Part shown: positions 26,666 to 37,303 of the stretch, one piece after another
How the letters are laid out: each line of letters begins with the position of its first letter
How positions within the stretch are numbered: the stretch's first letter is position 1
Assembly (NCBI GenBank): GCA_947170265.1
Contig: CAMVSV010000001.1
Span: 62,001-126,000 of the forward strand
Reading direction: 5' to 3'
Source of the DNA: an uncultured Prevotella sp.
GTDB taxonomy: Bacteria > Bacteroidota > Bacteroidia > Bacteroidales > Bacteroidaceae
DNA: 64,000 nucleotides
The notes under the pieces: model-generated
Told to the model about the DNA's origin: nothing
The model's database searches: none
Seen by the model: the letters and a program-made list of their open reading frames with translations, nothing else
Position numbers and translations under genes: made by a program

Positions 26666-28912
26666 TTAAAGAGACTCGTGAGCCTGACGAGCAATAACAT
26701 CAAGCTGCTGCTCGCGAGTAAGGTCTATGAACTTAACGGCATAGCCAGACACACGGATAGTGAAATTGGCATATTCCGGTTTCTCAGGATGCTCCATGGC
26801 ATCTTTGAGTTTGTCCAAGCCAAACACATTGACATTGAGATGGTGAGCACCACGGCTGAAATAGCCATCCATAACGTTTACAAGTGTATTGGCACGTTCC
26901 TCGTCGTTGTGACCGAGGGCATCTGGGCTAATGGTCTGAGTGTTGGAAATACCGTCAAGGGCATACTTGTATGGCACCTTAGCCACAGAGTTGAGCGATG
27001 CGAGCAGTCCATTCTTCTCTGCACCGTATGAAGGATTGGCACCCGGAGAGAGAGGAGTGCCAGCACGACGTCCGTCAGGCAGGTTGCCTGTATATTTACC
27101 ATACACAACATTTGAAGTAATGGTAAGTATCGATGTTGTAGGCTCGGAGTTGCGATAGGTGTGGTGGCGCTTGATTTTTGCAAGGAAGGTCTTCAGCACC
27201 CATACTGCCACCTCGTCGGCACGGTCGTCGTCATTGCCATAGCGTGGGAAGTCACCTTCTACCTCATAGTCAACGTTGAAGCCTGTCTCATCACGAATAA
27301 TCTTCACCTTGGCATACTTCACTGCACAGATACTGTCGATTACATGTGAGAAACCGGCAATACCGGTAGCGAATGTACGGCGCACATCGGTATCGATAAG
27401 TGCCATTTCGGCTGCCTCATAGAAATATTTATCGTGCATGTAGTGAATGAGGTTGAGTGTGTTCACATAGATGTCAGCCAACCATTCAAGCATGTCACGG
27501 AAACGGGGCTCCAGTTCTTCCCATGTGAGATACTCGCTGGTAATGGGACGGAACTTTGGACCACACTGCTCGCGTGTCTTTGCATCAACACCGCCGTTGA
27601 TGGCATAGAGCAGTGTCTTTGCCATGTTGGCACGAGCACCGAAGAACTGCATCTCCTTACCTGTCTGTGTAGCACTGACACAGCAGCAGATGGAGTAGTC
27701 GTCACCCCATATTGGACGCATCACGTCATCATTCTCATACTGTATTGAGCTTGTCTTGACAGAAATCATCGAAGCATAGTGCTTGAATGTCTCCGGCAGA
27801 CGAGGAGAATATAATACGGTGAGGTTAGGTTCGGGGCTCGGTCCCATGTTTTCAAGTGTGTGAAGGAAGCGATAGCAGTTCTTTGTCACCATGTGACGAC
27901 CATCCTGTCCTATACCACCCACTTCAAGAGTAGCCCATACTGGGTCACCGCTGAATATTTCGTTGTATGAAGGGATGCGGGCAAACTTCACCATGCGGAA
28001 CTTCATCACCAGGTGGTCTATCAGTTCCTGTGCCTCGCTCTCGGTAAGTGTACCCTCGTTGAGGTCACGCTGTATATATATATCAAGGAATGTTGACACG
28101 CGTCCTACCGACATAGCAGCACCATTCTGTGTCTTTATGGCAGCAAGATAGCCGAAGTAGAGCCACTGCACTGCCTCACGCGCATTGCTGGCAGGCTGTG
28201 AGATGTCATAACCATAGATTTGCGCCATCTCCTTCATGGCTTTCAGAGCCTTTATCTGCATGGAGATTTCTTCGCGCAGACGTATGATATCCTCACTCAT
28301 CTGACGCTTACCACAGTTATACTTGTCGTTTTCCTTCTCTTTGATGAGGAAATCAATACCATAGAGAGCTACGCGACGATAGTCGCCGACAATGCGTCCA
28401 CGACCATAAGTATCAGGAAGTCCTGTGAGTATGTGATTGTGACGAACGCGCTTCATCTCATCCGTGTAAGCATCAAACACACCGTCGTTGTGGGTCTTGC
28501 AGTATTTGGTGAATATCTCGTGAAGCTTTTCAGAGGGCTGATAGCCATAAGTGGTGCAAGCCTGTTCTGCCATCTTTATACCACCATAGGGCATGAAAGC
28601 ACGCTTGAGGGGTTTATCGGTCTGGAGACCCACCACTTTCTCCAACTCTTTTGTACCTTCGCCTATGTAAGCAGCACCATAAGCCGTCATGCTGGAAACG
28701 ACATCAGTCTCCATGTCAAGAACACCGCCCTTGGCACGCTCTTCTTTCTGCAGTTCCTGCAACATGCCCCACAGCTTGTTTGTAGCATCGGTGGGACCGG
28801 CAAGGAAGCTCTCGTCACCATCATATTGGGTATAGTTATTCTGAATAAAATCTCTTACATTGACTTCATCAAGCCATTGGGTTCCAGTGAACCCTCTCCA
28901 TTCTTTTCTCAT
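26666..28912 (-). CDS. pflB: Formate C-acetyltransferase (pyruvate formate-lyase)
   Basis: [35 protein letters not shown] active site; glycyl-radical motif [10 protein letters not shown]. Confidence 0.97.
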   Translation of the reverse strand: MRKEWRGFTGTQWLDEVNVRDFIQNNYTQYDGDESFLAGPTDATNKLWGMLQELQKEERAKGGVLDMETDVVSSMTAYGAAYIGEGTKELEKVVGLQTDKPLKRAFMPYGGIKMAEQACTTYGYQPSEKLHEIFTKYCKTHNDGVFDAYTDEMKRVRHNHILTGLPDTYGRGRIVGDYRRVALYGIDFLIKEKENDKYNCGKRQMSEDIIRLREEISMQIKALKAMKEMAQIYGYDISQPASNAREAVQWLYFGYLAAIKTQNGAAMSVGRVSTFLDIYIQRDLNEGTLTESEAQELIDHLVMKFRMVKFARIPSYNEIFSGDPVWATLEVGGIGQDGRHMVTKNCYRFLHTLENMGPSPEPNLTVLYSPRLPETFKHYASMISVKTSSIQYENDDVMRPIWGDDYSICCCVSATQTGKEMQFFGARANMAKTLLYAINGGVDAKTREQCGPKFRPITSEYLTWEELEPRFRDMLEWLADIYVNTLNLIHYMHDKYFYEAAEMALIDTDVRRTFATGIAGFSHVIDSICAVKYAKVKIIRDETGFNVDYEVEGDFPRYGNDDDRADEVAVWVLKTFLAKIKRHHTYRNSEPTTSILTITSNVVYGKYTGNLPDGRRAGTPLSPGANPSYGAEKNGLLASLNSVAKVPYKYALDGISNTQTISPDALGHNDEERANTLVNVMDGYFSRGAHHLNVNVFGLDKLKDAMEHPEKPEYANFTIRVSGYAVKFIDLTREQQLDVIARQAHESL

Positions 28913-29218
28913 AATAGGGTTATAATATTTAGTAAATGATTTTCTTCGATATCAATATATCCTGAAAGCCTGTATCATAGTCAAAAAAGAACATCTCCAT
29001 GCCTGTTTTTTCCTTTGTCTGACAGCTCTTGTCTGGATTTGGGATGCAAAGTTACTAATTTGTTTTCAAAAGCATGATAACGATTGCATTAAATTTCGCA
29101 ACTTTAATCATATATAGGTATCACACAAGAAACAATCCCCACCCTGATATAATGCCAGAAGGCTGAAATACCATAAATTCACCTGAGTATCAATAGTTCA
29201 GCTTTACAAACAAAAAAA

Positions 29219-29238
29219 GGAAGCCAAAATTGGTTTCC
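29219..29238 (-). terminator. Terminator downstream of tRNA-Ser
   Basis: Minus strand GGAAACCAATTTTGGCTTCC followed by TTTTTTT. Confidence 0.6.
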
Positions 29239-29249
29239 CTTTATCTTTG

Positions 29250-29371
29250 CGGAGAGAACAGAATTCGTTTTACCTAAAAGCTTTGAATCCAGTTCATTCT
29301 GCGGAGAGAACAGGATTCGTTTTACCTAAAAGCTTTGAATCCAGTTCACCCTGCGGAGAGAACAGGATTCG
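29250..29371 (-). repeat. Tandem 52-bp repeat including the 3' end of tRNA-Ser
   Basis: Unit CGGAGAGAACAGRATTCG-TTTTACCTAAAAGCTTTGAATCCAGTTCAYYCTG at 29250 and 29302; the 18-bp CGGAGAGAACAGGATTCG recurs at 29354 as the genuine tRNA 3' end. Confidence 0.9.
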
Positions 29372-29441
29372 AACCTGCGAACCGGTTTTGCCGGTTACAC
29401 GCTTTCCAGGCGTGCCTCTTCAACCACTCGAGCACCTCTCC
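29354..29441 (-). tRNA. tRNA-Ser (anticodon GGA)
   Basis: GGAGAGGTGCTCGAGTGGTTGAAGAGGCACGCCTGGAAAGCGTGTAACCGGCAAAACCGGTTCGCAGGTTCGAATCCTGTTCTCTCCG; long variable arm. Confidence 0.95.
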
Positions 29442-29551
29442 AGTAAACATTTGCGGATTGCGGTCGCAAAGGTAATAATTTGCTCTGACATTAACAAAAG
29501 AAACTCCGGAAAATAATGAAAAAATCTTTGATTTCACACCGAAATTCAATT

Positions 29552-29821
29552 CCGTGAAACAGTTAACAAATGTGAACGGAAAACATTCTCCGCACACTCA
29601 GAAAACGAAAGTGCCACTTTTGCGTTGCGAAAGAGGCTCTTTTACCTTCCAAAAGAGGCTCTTTTGCACGCTAAAAGAGGCTCTTTTAAAACGCCCCCTC
29701 CAAATATTTGATAATCAATGAGTTACTAAGGCTAAAAATTAGACTTTCTTTGAATCTCTAAAAGTTAAAATATATAAACAAAATCTGCACAATTTTACAT
29801 TTGTTTACAAAATGTTTCACG
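29552..29821 (+). mobile_element. MITE-like dispersed element, copy B
   Basis: CCGTGAAACAGTTAACAAATGT ... ACATTTGTTTACAAAATGTTTCACG terminal inverted repeats; four ~15-bp palindromes spaced by 7 bp. Confidence 0.85.
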
Positions 29822-29914
29822 ACCTATTTTGCATGGAAAACGGGTTTCGAATCAGGAAAGCTGTTAAACGATTTTCTTTCTCAAATCACCATACAGCACA
29901 AACCGTGTTTTGGG

Positions 29915-30379
29915 CTATAGGTTTATTCCGAAATTGTTTTTCACTTCACTCATCACGAAGGTGCTTTCTATTGATGCAAGCTCCTCTATTTCTCCCAATT
30001 TATTTAGAACAAACTCCTGATACTGCTTCATGTCACGCGCGCGTACCTTTAATAAATAGTCATAGGCTCCGCTGGTATTGTAGCATTCAGTAACCTCCGG
30101 TATGCGCATTATGCGCCGGGTGAAAGCGTCAGCAATCTCATGGTTTATCAGTTTGAGCTTGACCTTGCAAAAGACAAGGAGTCCCTGATTGAGTTTCTCG
30201 GGGTCGAGCACTGCTACATATTTCTTTATATATCCTCTTCGCTCCAAACGTTTTTGTCGCTCAAACACTGGCGTTGGGGTTAGATTTACCGCTGTTGCCA
30301 GCTCTTTAGTGGTGAGTTTTGCATTTTTCTGAAGCGTTTTCAGGATTTTCAGGTCGGTTTCGTCTAAGTTGTTCATCAT
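29915..30379 (-). CDS. Lrp/AsnC family transcriptional regulator
   Basis: LDETDLKILKTLQKNAKLTTKELATAVNLTPTPVFERQKRLERRGYIKKYVAVLDPEKL. Confidence 0.93.
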   Translation of the reverse strand: MMNNLDETDLKILKTLQKNAKLTTKELATAVNLTPTPVFERQKRLERRGYIKKYVAVLDPEKLNQGLLVFCKVKLKLINHEIADAFTRRIMRIPEVTECYNTSGAYDYLLKVRARDMKQYQEFVLNKLGEIEELASIESTFVMSEVKNNFGINL

Positions 30380-30596
30380 TTCTTGGAATAATATTCTTTT
30401 AAACTTGCGTTAAAATCTCCATATTTAGAGTTTTATTCTAACAACGTTGCAAATTTAGCTACTTCTTCTGTATTCAGCAAATAATTTGGCAGATATTTCC
30501 AAACTCCTTAACTTTGCATCGTGAATAAGAAACAACGGGACCCGATAGAGATATTCAGCAGAAAAATCAACAAAAAAAGAAAGAAAGGAAGTAATT

Positions 30597-31889
30597 ATGA
30601 GCAATCAGAAGAAATACAGATTTGAGACTCTCCAACTGCATGTAGGTCAGGAAACAGCAGACCCAGCTACAGACTCCCGTGCTGTGCCCATATACCAGAC
30701 AGCCAGCTATGTTTTTCGCAATTCCCAGCATGCTGCCGATCGTTTTGGTCTGCGCGACGCAGGAAACATCTATGGCCGTCTGACCAACAGTACCCAAGGT
30801 GTGTTTGAAGATCGTGTGGCAGCCCTCGAGGGAGGCGTTGCAGGTTTGGCGGTGGCATCTGGAGCAGCAGCCGTTACCTATTCCATACAGAACATTGTCA
30901 GTGCCGGCGACCACATCGTTGCAGCTGACAATCTCTACGGTGGTTCATTCAACCTTATCACACACACCCTGGCTACACAAGGCTTGAGCAACACCATAGT
31001 AAACGTGAATGACCTTGAAGCCCTTGAAGCTGCCATACAGCCAAACACCAAGGCTGTATATGCAGAAACCTTCGGCAATCCCAACAGCGACGTACTCGAC
31101 ATAGAAGGTGTGGCAGCCGTGGCACATCGCCATAACATCCCACTGATTGTCGACAACACCTTCGGCACGCCTTATCTGATAAGACCACTTGAGCACGGTG
31201 CCGACATCGTGGTGCACTCAGCCACGAAGTTCCTCGGAGGACATGGCAGCTCGCTTGGTGGTGTGATTGTTGACGGCGGTAGCTTCGACTGGAAAGCCAA
31301 TGCTGACAAGTTCCCTTCACTTGGCAAGCCCGACCCAAGCTACCATGGTGCAGTGTTTGCCGACGTAGCAGGAGCAGCAGCCTTCGTCACCCGCATACGC
31401 GCCGTGATATTGAGAGACACCGGTGCTGCCATATCTCCTTTCAATGCGTGGATACTCCTGCAAGGTGTGGAGACATTGAGCCTGCGCGTAGAGCGTCACA
31501 CAGAAAACACAGAGAAAGTGGTGAAATTCCTTGCCAACCATCCCAAAGTAGCAAAAGTCAACCATCCGCTGCTTGAGAGCCACCACGACCACGCACTCTA
31601 CAAGAAATACTTTCCCAACGGTGGTGGAAGCATCTTCACCTTCGAGGTGAAAGGCGGACAGGAAGAAGCATGGAAATTCATTGACTCACTGGAGATATTC
31701 TCGCTCCTTGCCAATGTTGCCGACGTGAAGAGTCTGGTGATACACCCCTACACCACAACTCATTCGCAGCTCTCACCCGAAGAACTCGAGCAACAGCACA
31801 TCACCCCATCTACCATACGTCTGTCCATAGGTACCGAACACATCGACGATATAATAAATGACCTGTCACAAGCGTTAGAACAAATATAG
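30597..31889 (+). CDS. metY: O-acetylhomoserine aminocarboxypropyltransferase/cysteine synthase
   Basis: PLP Cys/Met enzyme: ETLQLHVGQETADPATDSRAVPIYQTASYVF, VHSATKFLGGHGSSLGG lysine motif, HPYTTTHSQLSPEE. Confidence 0.93.
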   Translation: MSNQKKYRFETLQLHVGQETADPATDSRAVPIYQTASYVFRNSQHAADRFGLRDAGNIYGRLTNSTQGVFEDRVAALEGGVAGLAVASGAAAVTYSIQNIVSAGDHIVAADNLYGGSFNLITHTLATQGLSNTIVNVNDLEALEAAIQPNTKAVYAETFGNPNSDVLDIEGVAAVAHRHNIPLIVDNTFGTPYLIRPLEHGADIVVHSATKFLGGHGSSLGGVIVDGGSFDWKANADKFPSLGKPDPSYHGAVFADVAGAAAFVTRIRAVILRDTGAAISPFNAWILLQGVETLSLRVERHTENTEKVVKFLANHPKVAKVNHPLLESHHDHALYKKYFPNGGGSIFTFEVKGGQEEAWKFIDSLEIFSLLANVADVKSLVIHPYTTTHSQLSPEELEQQHITPSTIRLSIGTEHIDDIINDLSQALEQI

Positions 31890-31908
31890 AACAAGCAAGA
31901 CACATACA

Positions 31909-34900
31909 TTGAGTAAAATAAAAGAACTTACAAATGTCCTGCACCAGAGAATCTTGATACTTGATGGTGCTATGGGGACAAAGATTCAAAGCTATGGGCT
32001 TACTGCCAGCGACTATCATCGTGAGCAGTTTGCCCATTGGCGCGTTTCATTGTTTGGCAACAACGACGTGCTCAGCATCACAGCCCCGCAGGTGATTGCC
32101 GACATTCACAGGTGCTACATCAATGCCGGGGCAGACATCATAAGCACAAATACCTTTTCGTCTAACCGTATTAGCCAGCACGAGTATGCCTGCGAGGAAG
32201 AAGCTCGAGTCATGGCTCTTGAAGGAGCACTACTGGCACGCAGAGTGGCTGACGAAGCCACACGCGAGTTTGCATCCACAGGTTCCAAGCGAAAGATTTG
32301 GGTGGCAGGCTCCATGGGACCCACCGCCAAGTCGCTCACGATGGCTTCCGACATGGGCAATCCAGCCACACGATCGGTGACCTTCGACGAGATGGCAGAA
32401 GCCTATGGCGAACAGGCAGAGGCTCTCATCGAAGGAGGCGTTGACCTGCTCTTGCTTGAGACATGCTTCGACTCCCTCAATACCAAGGCTGCCCTCTATG
32501 CCATAGAGCAAATAAACGAACGCAAAGGCCTGAAGATACCCGTCATGGTGTCGGCGACAATAAACGACCGCAGCGGACGCACACTCACCGGTCAAACCCT
32601 TGAAGCTTTCTATGTGAGCATTGCCCACTATCCTTATCTTCTCAGTTTCGGGCTTAACTGTTCATTTGGAGTTACAGAGCTGAGACCTTTTGTTGAAAAA
32701 CTCTCAGCAAGAGTGCCTTTGTTTCTCTCGCTCCATCCCAATGCCGGACTACCAAACGAAATGGGAGAATATGATGAGCAACCCGAGTTCACAGCCCATC
32801 ACCTGAAGCAAATGGCTGCCGACGGACTGCTTAACATAGTTGGAGGCTGCTGCGGCACCAACGAGCACCACATCAAGGCTATTAGCGATGCACTGAAAGA
32901 CATTGCGCCAAGGAAATGTCCGTCTGACGATGGCAAGATGTGGGTGTCGGGACTTGATGCGTTGGTGATAGACCGCGATGCAAGACTCTTCACCAATGTT
33001 GGCGAGCGTACCAACGTGGCTGGTTCAAGGAAATTCCTCAGGCTCATATCCGAAAAGAAATACGACGAAGCAATGACCATTGCACGCCATCAGATAGAAG
33101 GCGGAGCCAGTGTAATAGACATAAACATGGACGATGCCATGCTCGACAGCCTCAGCGAAATGCAGACCTTCTGCCGATACATCAGCAGCGATCCCGCCGT
33201 GGCACGCTCGGTATTGATGATAGACTCCAGCCACTGGCCTACTGTGGTAGAAGGACTGAAAAACAGTCAGGGCAAATGCATAGTAAACTCCATAAGCCTG
33301 AAGTCTGGAGAGGAAGAGTTCCTCAGCAAAGCCCGCGAGCTGATGAGACTCGGTGCTGCCGTGGTGGTCATGGCATTCGACGAAGAAGGACAAGCTACCA
33401 CCTATGAGCGAAAGACGTCAATAGCAAAACGAGCCTACGACTTGCTCACGGGCATAGGCTTCCATCCCCAAGACATCATCTTCGACGTGAACATACTCTC
33501 TGTGGCAACCGGAATAAAAGAACACCAGAACTATGGAGTGGACTTCATACGCGCCGTGGAATGGATTAAGAACAACCTGCCGAAAGCCAAGACAAGCGGC
33601 GGAGTGAGCAACCTGTCGTTCAGTTTCCGTGGCAACAACAAGGTGAGGGAAGCCATGCACAGTGCCTTTCTTTACCATGCCATAGGCTCTGGACTCGACA
33701 TGGGAATTGTCAATCCCGCCATGCTCCAGGTATATGAGGACATAGAACCGTCGTTGCTCAAAGCCGTAGAAGACGTCATACTCAACCGCGACGACGATGC
33801 CACCGACCGGCTCATAAGCCTTGCCGACGTGCTGCTGAAGGAAAAAGACAACGGCACAGCTAAAAAAGACGTTTCCGGAGAGAAATGGCAGGACAAAAGC
33901 ATAGAGGAAAGGCTCTCCATGGCTCTCACCAAGGGTATAAGCGAACACCTTGCCGACGACATACCCGAGGCTCTACAGAAATACGAGCGCCCTATAAATG
34001 TCATCGAACAACCTCTCATGCAAGCCATGAAACACATAGGAAAGCTCTTTGGAGAAGGCAAGATGTTCCTGCCCCAAGTGGTGAAGTCGGCTCAGGTAAT
34101 GAAAGATGCCGTTGCCCTGCTCCAGCCATACATTGATGCAGAGAAAGGTAATGGCAACGATGAACACCCATGTGTGGTCATGGCAACAGCCAACGGTGAT
34201 GTACATGACATAGGAAAAAACATTGTAGGAATAGTGCTTTCGTGCAATGGCTTCGAGGTTATAGACCTTGGAGTGATGGTTCCCAACGACACCATACTTG
34301 AAGCCACACGAAAATACAAGCCTTTGTTTGTAGGCATAAGTGGACTCATCACGCCCTCACTGAAAGAAATGGAGCAGCTATGTCAGTTGTTTCAGCGGGA
34401 GGGAATGAGAGTACCAATACTGGTAGGAGGTGCTACGACATCTAAAATCCATACCGCCGTGAAGCTTGCACCCCTCTACGATGGGCTGGTGGTATATGGT
34501 GGCGATGCCTCTCTCACCTCTGTCCTTGCCAAGCGCATTGAGATAGAGCTGCCGGTGTTGTCGGAAGAGCTACGCGAGGAGCAACAGACACTACGCGACA
34601 TACACAAGGAAAGTCACACAGAACTAATCAGCTATGACGATGCCAACAGCAATGCGCCACACTACGAGTGGAAAGACATAAAGCCAAAAGCCTTCAAGTC
34701 TGGTGAAGCTGTTGACTGTCAGCTTGCTGAGCTTCTGCCACTAATCGACTGGCGCATGTTCCTTTATTTCTGGGGATTTAAGGGAGATAGCATGCAACAA
34801 CTCCTACTTAATCCCGAAGCAGAGAAAACCCTGAATGAGGGAAAGGATTATCTGAAGGAAATAATAAACGGTGGTAGTGCAAGAGTGAGAATGATAGTTG

Positions 34901-35460
34901 ACTTCCAACCTGCTGTAAGGAAAGGCAACGACATTGTCATGGAGCAGTGCAACGAGAGCCTGCCCATGCTTCGCAGCCAAAGTAAGGCTGGGCGTTGCCG
35001 CTGTCTAGCAGACTATTTCGATACAGAAAAGACAAGCACAATGGGAATGTTTGTCATCACGGCAGAAAACGACTGCCAGACGGATCAGAAGCTCATGTCG
35101 CATGCCCTTTGCGCCCGTCTTGCAGAAGCAGCAGCAGAGTGGCTCCAACAACGATGCTACGGCAAGGAGAAGGTGTTGCGGGCTGCTTTCGGATATCCTA
35201 CATGTCCCGACCACTCTACAAAGCAAATCGTGTTCAACCACCTCAAGGCTGAACAGAAACTGGGAATAAGCCTCACCGACCACTACTCCATCATACCATC
35301 AACATCGGTATGTGGACTGTTTATCGCCCACCCTGAAGCCACATACTTCCCTGTTGGGCGCATTGACAGCACTCAGCTTGAAGACTATTGCCACAGAAGA
35401 GGCATATCGACGAACGAAGGCGAGCGCCTTTTGTCCAAATACATTACCAATACTAAATAA
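31909..35460 (+). CDS. metH: Cobalamin-dependent methionine synthase (TTG start)
   Basis: ILDGAMGTKIQSYGL; GGCCGTNEHHIKAI; pterin-binding domain; B12 motif GDVHDIGKNIVGIVLSCNGFEVIDLG; C-terminal activation domain. Confidence 0.97.
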   Translation: MSKIKELTNVLHQRILILDGAMGTKIQSYGLTASDYHREQFAHWRVSLFGNNDVLSITAPQVIADIHRCYINAGADIISTNTFSSNRISQHEYACEEEARVMALEGALLARRVADEATREFASTGSKRKIWVAGSMGPTAKSLTMASDMGNPATRSVTFDEMAEAYGEQAEALIEGGVDLLLLETCFDSLNTKAALYAIEQINERKGLKIPVMVSATINDRSGRTLTGQTLEAFYVSIAHYPYLLSFGLNCSFGVTELRPFVEKLSARVPLFLSLHPNAGLPNEMGEYDEQPEFTAHHLKQMAADGLLNIVGGCCGTNEHHIKAISDALKDIAPRKCPSDDGKMWVSGLDALVIDRDARLFTNVGERTNVAGSRKFLRLISEKKYDEAMTIARHQIEGGASVIDINMDDAMLDSLSEMQTFCRYISSDPAVARSVLMIDSSHWPTVVEGLKNSQGKCIVNSISLKSGEEEFLSKARELMRLGAAVVVMAFDEEGQATTYERKTSIAKRAYDLLTGIGFHPQDIIFDVNILSVATGIKEHQNYGVDFIRAVEWIKNNLPKAKTSGGVSNLSFSFRGNNKVREAMHSAFLYHAIGSGLDMGIVNPAMLQVYEDIEPSLLKAVEDVILNRDDDATDRLISLADVLLKEKDNGTAKKDVSGEKWQDKSIEERLSMALTKGISEHLADDIPEALQKYERPINVIEQPLMQAMKHIGKLFGEGKMFLPQVVKSAQVMKDAVALLQPYIDAEKGNGNDEHPCVVMATANGDVHDIGKNIVGIVLSCNGFEVIDLGVMVPNDTILEATRKYKPLFVGISGLITPSLKEMEQLCQLFQREGMRVPILVGGATTSKIHTAVKLAPLYDGLVVYGGDASLTSVLAKRIEIELPVLSEELREEQQTLRDIHKESHTELISYDDANSNAPHYEWKDIKPKAFKSGEAVDCQLAELLPLIDWRMFLYFWGFKGDSMQQLLLNPEAEKTLNEGKDYLKEIINGGSARVRMIVDFQPAVRKGNDIVMEQCNESLPMLRSQSKAGRCRCLADYFDTEKTSTMGMFVITAENDCQTDQKLMSHALCARLAEAAAEWLQQRCYGKEKVLRAAFGYPTCPDHSTKQIVFNHLKAEQKLGISLTDHYSIIPSTSVCGLFIAHPEATYFPVGRIDSTQLEDYCHRRGISTNEGERLLSKYITNTK

Positions 35461-35466
35461 CGAATC

Positions 35467-36432
35467 ATGAGTAAAGTAATAGAAATACTGAAAGAAGCAG
35501 AACACCCCTTTGCAAGTTTCGAACTCGTACCACCACTGAAAGGCAGCGACGTGAGCCAGCTGTATGGCAGTCTTGACCCACTGATGCAGTTCCATCCTCC
35601 ATTCATCAACATCACATGCCACCGTGATGAAGCTGAGTATGTACCAAACAACGACGGCACGTTCACAAAGATGACAATAGCCAAACGTCCGAGCACGATA
35701 GCCATCGTGGCTGCCATCATGCGTAGATACCCGGAACTGGAAATTGTACCCCATGTGATATGTGGCGGAGCGTCGAGCTCTAAGGTTGAGAGCGAGTTGC
35801 TCGACCTGCATTTCCTCGGAGTAAACAACGTGGTGGCACTACGCGGCGATGCCCTTCCCGGACAGCGATATTTCACCGCCGAGAGCGACGGTTTTGCCCA
35901 TAGTTCCGAGCTTGTGAAGATGATAAGCGAACTAAACAAAGGCAAATATCTTGACCCCACAGTAAAGAATGGTATAGCCACGGACTTCTGTGTAGGCGTA
36001 GCTGCATATCCCGAAAAACATTTCGAAGCAGCAAACATGCAAACCGACATCAGCTATCTGAAGAAAAAGGTGGATGCTGGTGCCGACTACATCATAACGC
36101 AGATGTTTTTCGACAACCAGCTGTTCTTCCGGTTTGAAGAACAATGTCGCAAGTCTGGCATCACCGTACCGATAATTCCCGGACTGAAACCAATATCCAC
36201 AAAACGGCAGATAGACCTCTTGCCACGCTCGTTCCATCTTGACCTTCCACAAGAGCTGGTGTCAAAGGTACGCGGTGCATCATCCAACGAAGATGCTTAC
36301 AATATTGGCATAGAATGGGCAATAGAACAAAGCAGGGAGCTGCTGGCTCACGGTGTGCCCGCCATACATTACTACACCATGGCAAAGCCCGACAACGTGT
36401 GTCAGATTGTGAAAGAGGTGTTCAATGGTTAG
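35467..36432 (+). CDS. metF: Methylenetetrahydrofolate reductase
   Basis: ASFELVPPLKG, VVALRGDALPG, DYIITQMFFDNQLFFRF, PIIPGLKPI. Confidence 0.95.
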   Translation: MSKVIEILKEAEHPFASFELVPPLKGSDVSQLYGSLDPLMQFHPPFINITCHRDEAEYVPNNDGTFTKMTIAKRPSTIAIVAAIMRRYPELEIVPHVICGGASSSKVESELLDLHFLGVNNVVALRGDALPGQRYFTAESDGFAHSSELVKMISELNKGKYLDPTVKNGIATDFCVGVAAYPEKHFEAANMQTDISYLKKKVDAGADYIITQMFFDNQLFFRFEEQCRKSGITVPIIPGLKPISTKRQIDLLPRSFHLDLPQELVSKVRGASSNEDAYNIGIEWAIEQSRELLAHGVPAIHYYTMAKPDNVCQIVKEVFNG

Positions 36433-36505
36433 ACTCGTTGAATGATTGCATGAGTTATTCAAATTTTGTTTACCTTTGCACCGACAAATTCAAAACAATA
36501 TCATT

Positions 36506-37294
36506 ATGCTCAAGAAAAGAACATGGTTATTAGCCGCCATATTTGCTTTCATCTGCGGTGCATGCGTTACCACAAGTTGCAGCAACGACGACGACACTGC
36601 AATAAGTCCTACCGACGACAGCAGCCAATTTGTAAACGTGACCGACGTGGTACCGGATGCGATACTTGAGATACGTTACTATGGAACATACAATTTTGTA
36701 GGAGAGCGCATTGATGGATATGAGGCACCAACAGCTCTGCTCACTAAGAAAGCAGCAGAAGCCTTGAAGCGAGTGAGCGACGATGTCAGAAGCCAGGGAT
36801 ACAGGCTGAAAATCTATGATGCCTACCGCCCACAGAAAGGTGTTGACCACTTCGTGAGATGGTCAAAAGACCTCAAAGCCACGGAAATGAAGCAATATTT
36901 CTATCCAGACCTTGACAAGAGTGTACTCTTTGAACAGGAATACATCATGGAGAAGAGCGGTCACACGAGAGGCTCCACCGTTGACCTCACACTTTTCGAC
37001 ATGGCTTCAGAAAAAGAACTCGACATGGGTGGCACCTTCGACTGGTTCGGTCCGGAAAGCCATCCCGACTTCTGTGGCAATCCAGAAACGGGAGAATATA
37101 CAGGCGACAACCATAAATCGCCGAAGGGACGAAGCATCACTGCCGAGCAGTTTGCTCACCGCATGATTTTGCGTAAGGCAATGCTTGACAACGGTTTCAA
37201 GCCACTCGACAGCGAATGGTGGCACTTCACTTTGAAAGATGAGCCATTCCCCGACACATATTTCACATTCCCCGTGAAACAGCTTTCCAACTGA
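36506..37294 (+). CDS. D-alanyl-D-alanine dipeptidase, VanX/M15 family lipoprotein
   Basis: Signal peptide AAIFAFICGACVTTSCSNDDD; RLKIYDAYRPQKGVDHF, KSGHTRGSTVDLTL (SxHxxGxxxD), DSEWWHF. Confidence 0.88.
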   Translation: MLKKRTWLLAAIFAFICGACVTTSCSNDDDTAISPTDDSSQFVNVTDVVPDAILEIRYYGTYNFVGERIDGYEAPTALLTKKAAEALKRVSDDVRSQGYRLKIYDAYRPQKGVDHFVRWSKDLKATEMKQYFYPDLDKSVLFEQEYIMEKSGHTRGSTVDLTLFDMASEKELDMGGTFDWFGPESHPDFCGNPETGEYTGDNHKSPKGRSITAEQFAHRMILRKAMLDNGFKPLDSEWWHFTLKDEPFPDTYFTFPVKQLSN

Positions 37295-37303
37295 CAATCA
37301 TGT

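Noticed and set aside
28075-28090. TATATATATAT tract in pflB
   Set aside because: Encodes in-frame DIYIQRD inside a well-conserved gene; codon coincidence
26666-28912. pfl locus as an unusual glycyl-radical enzyme (microcompartment type)
   Set aside because: Standard pyruvate formate-lyase motifs and adjacent standard activase; no shell proteins
29640-29700. MITE palindrome array as CRISPR
   Set aside because: Spacers are only 7 bp and conserved between three dispersed copies
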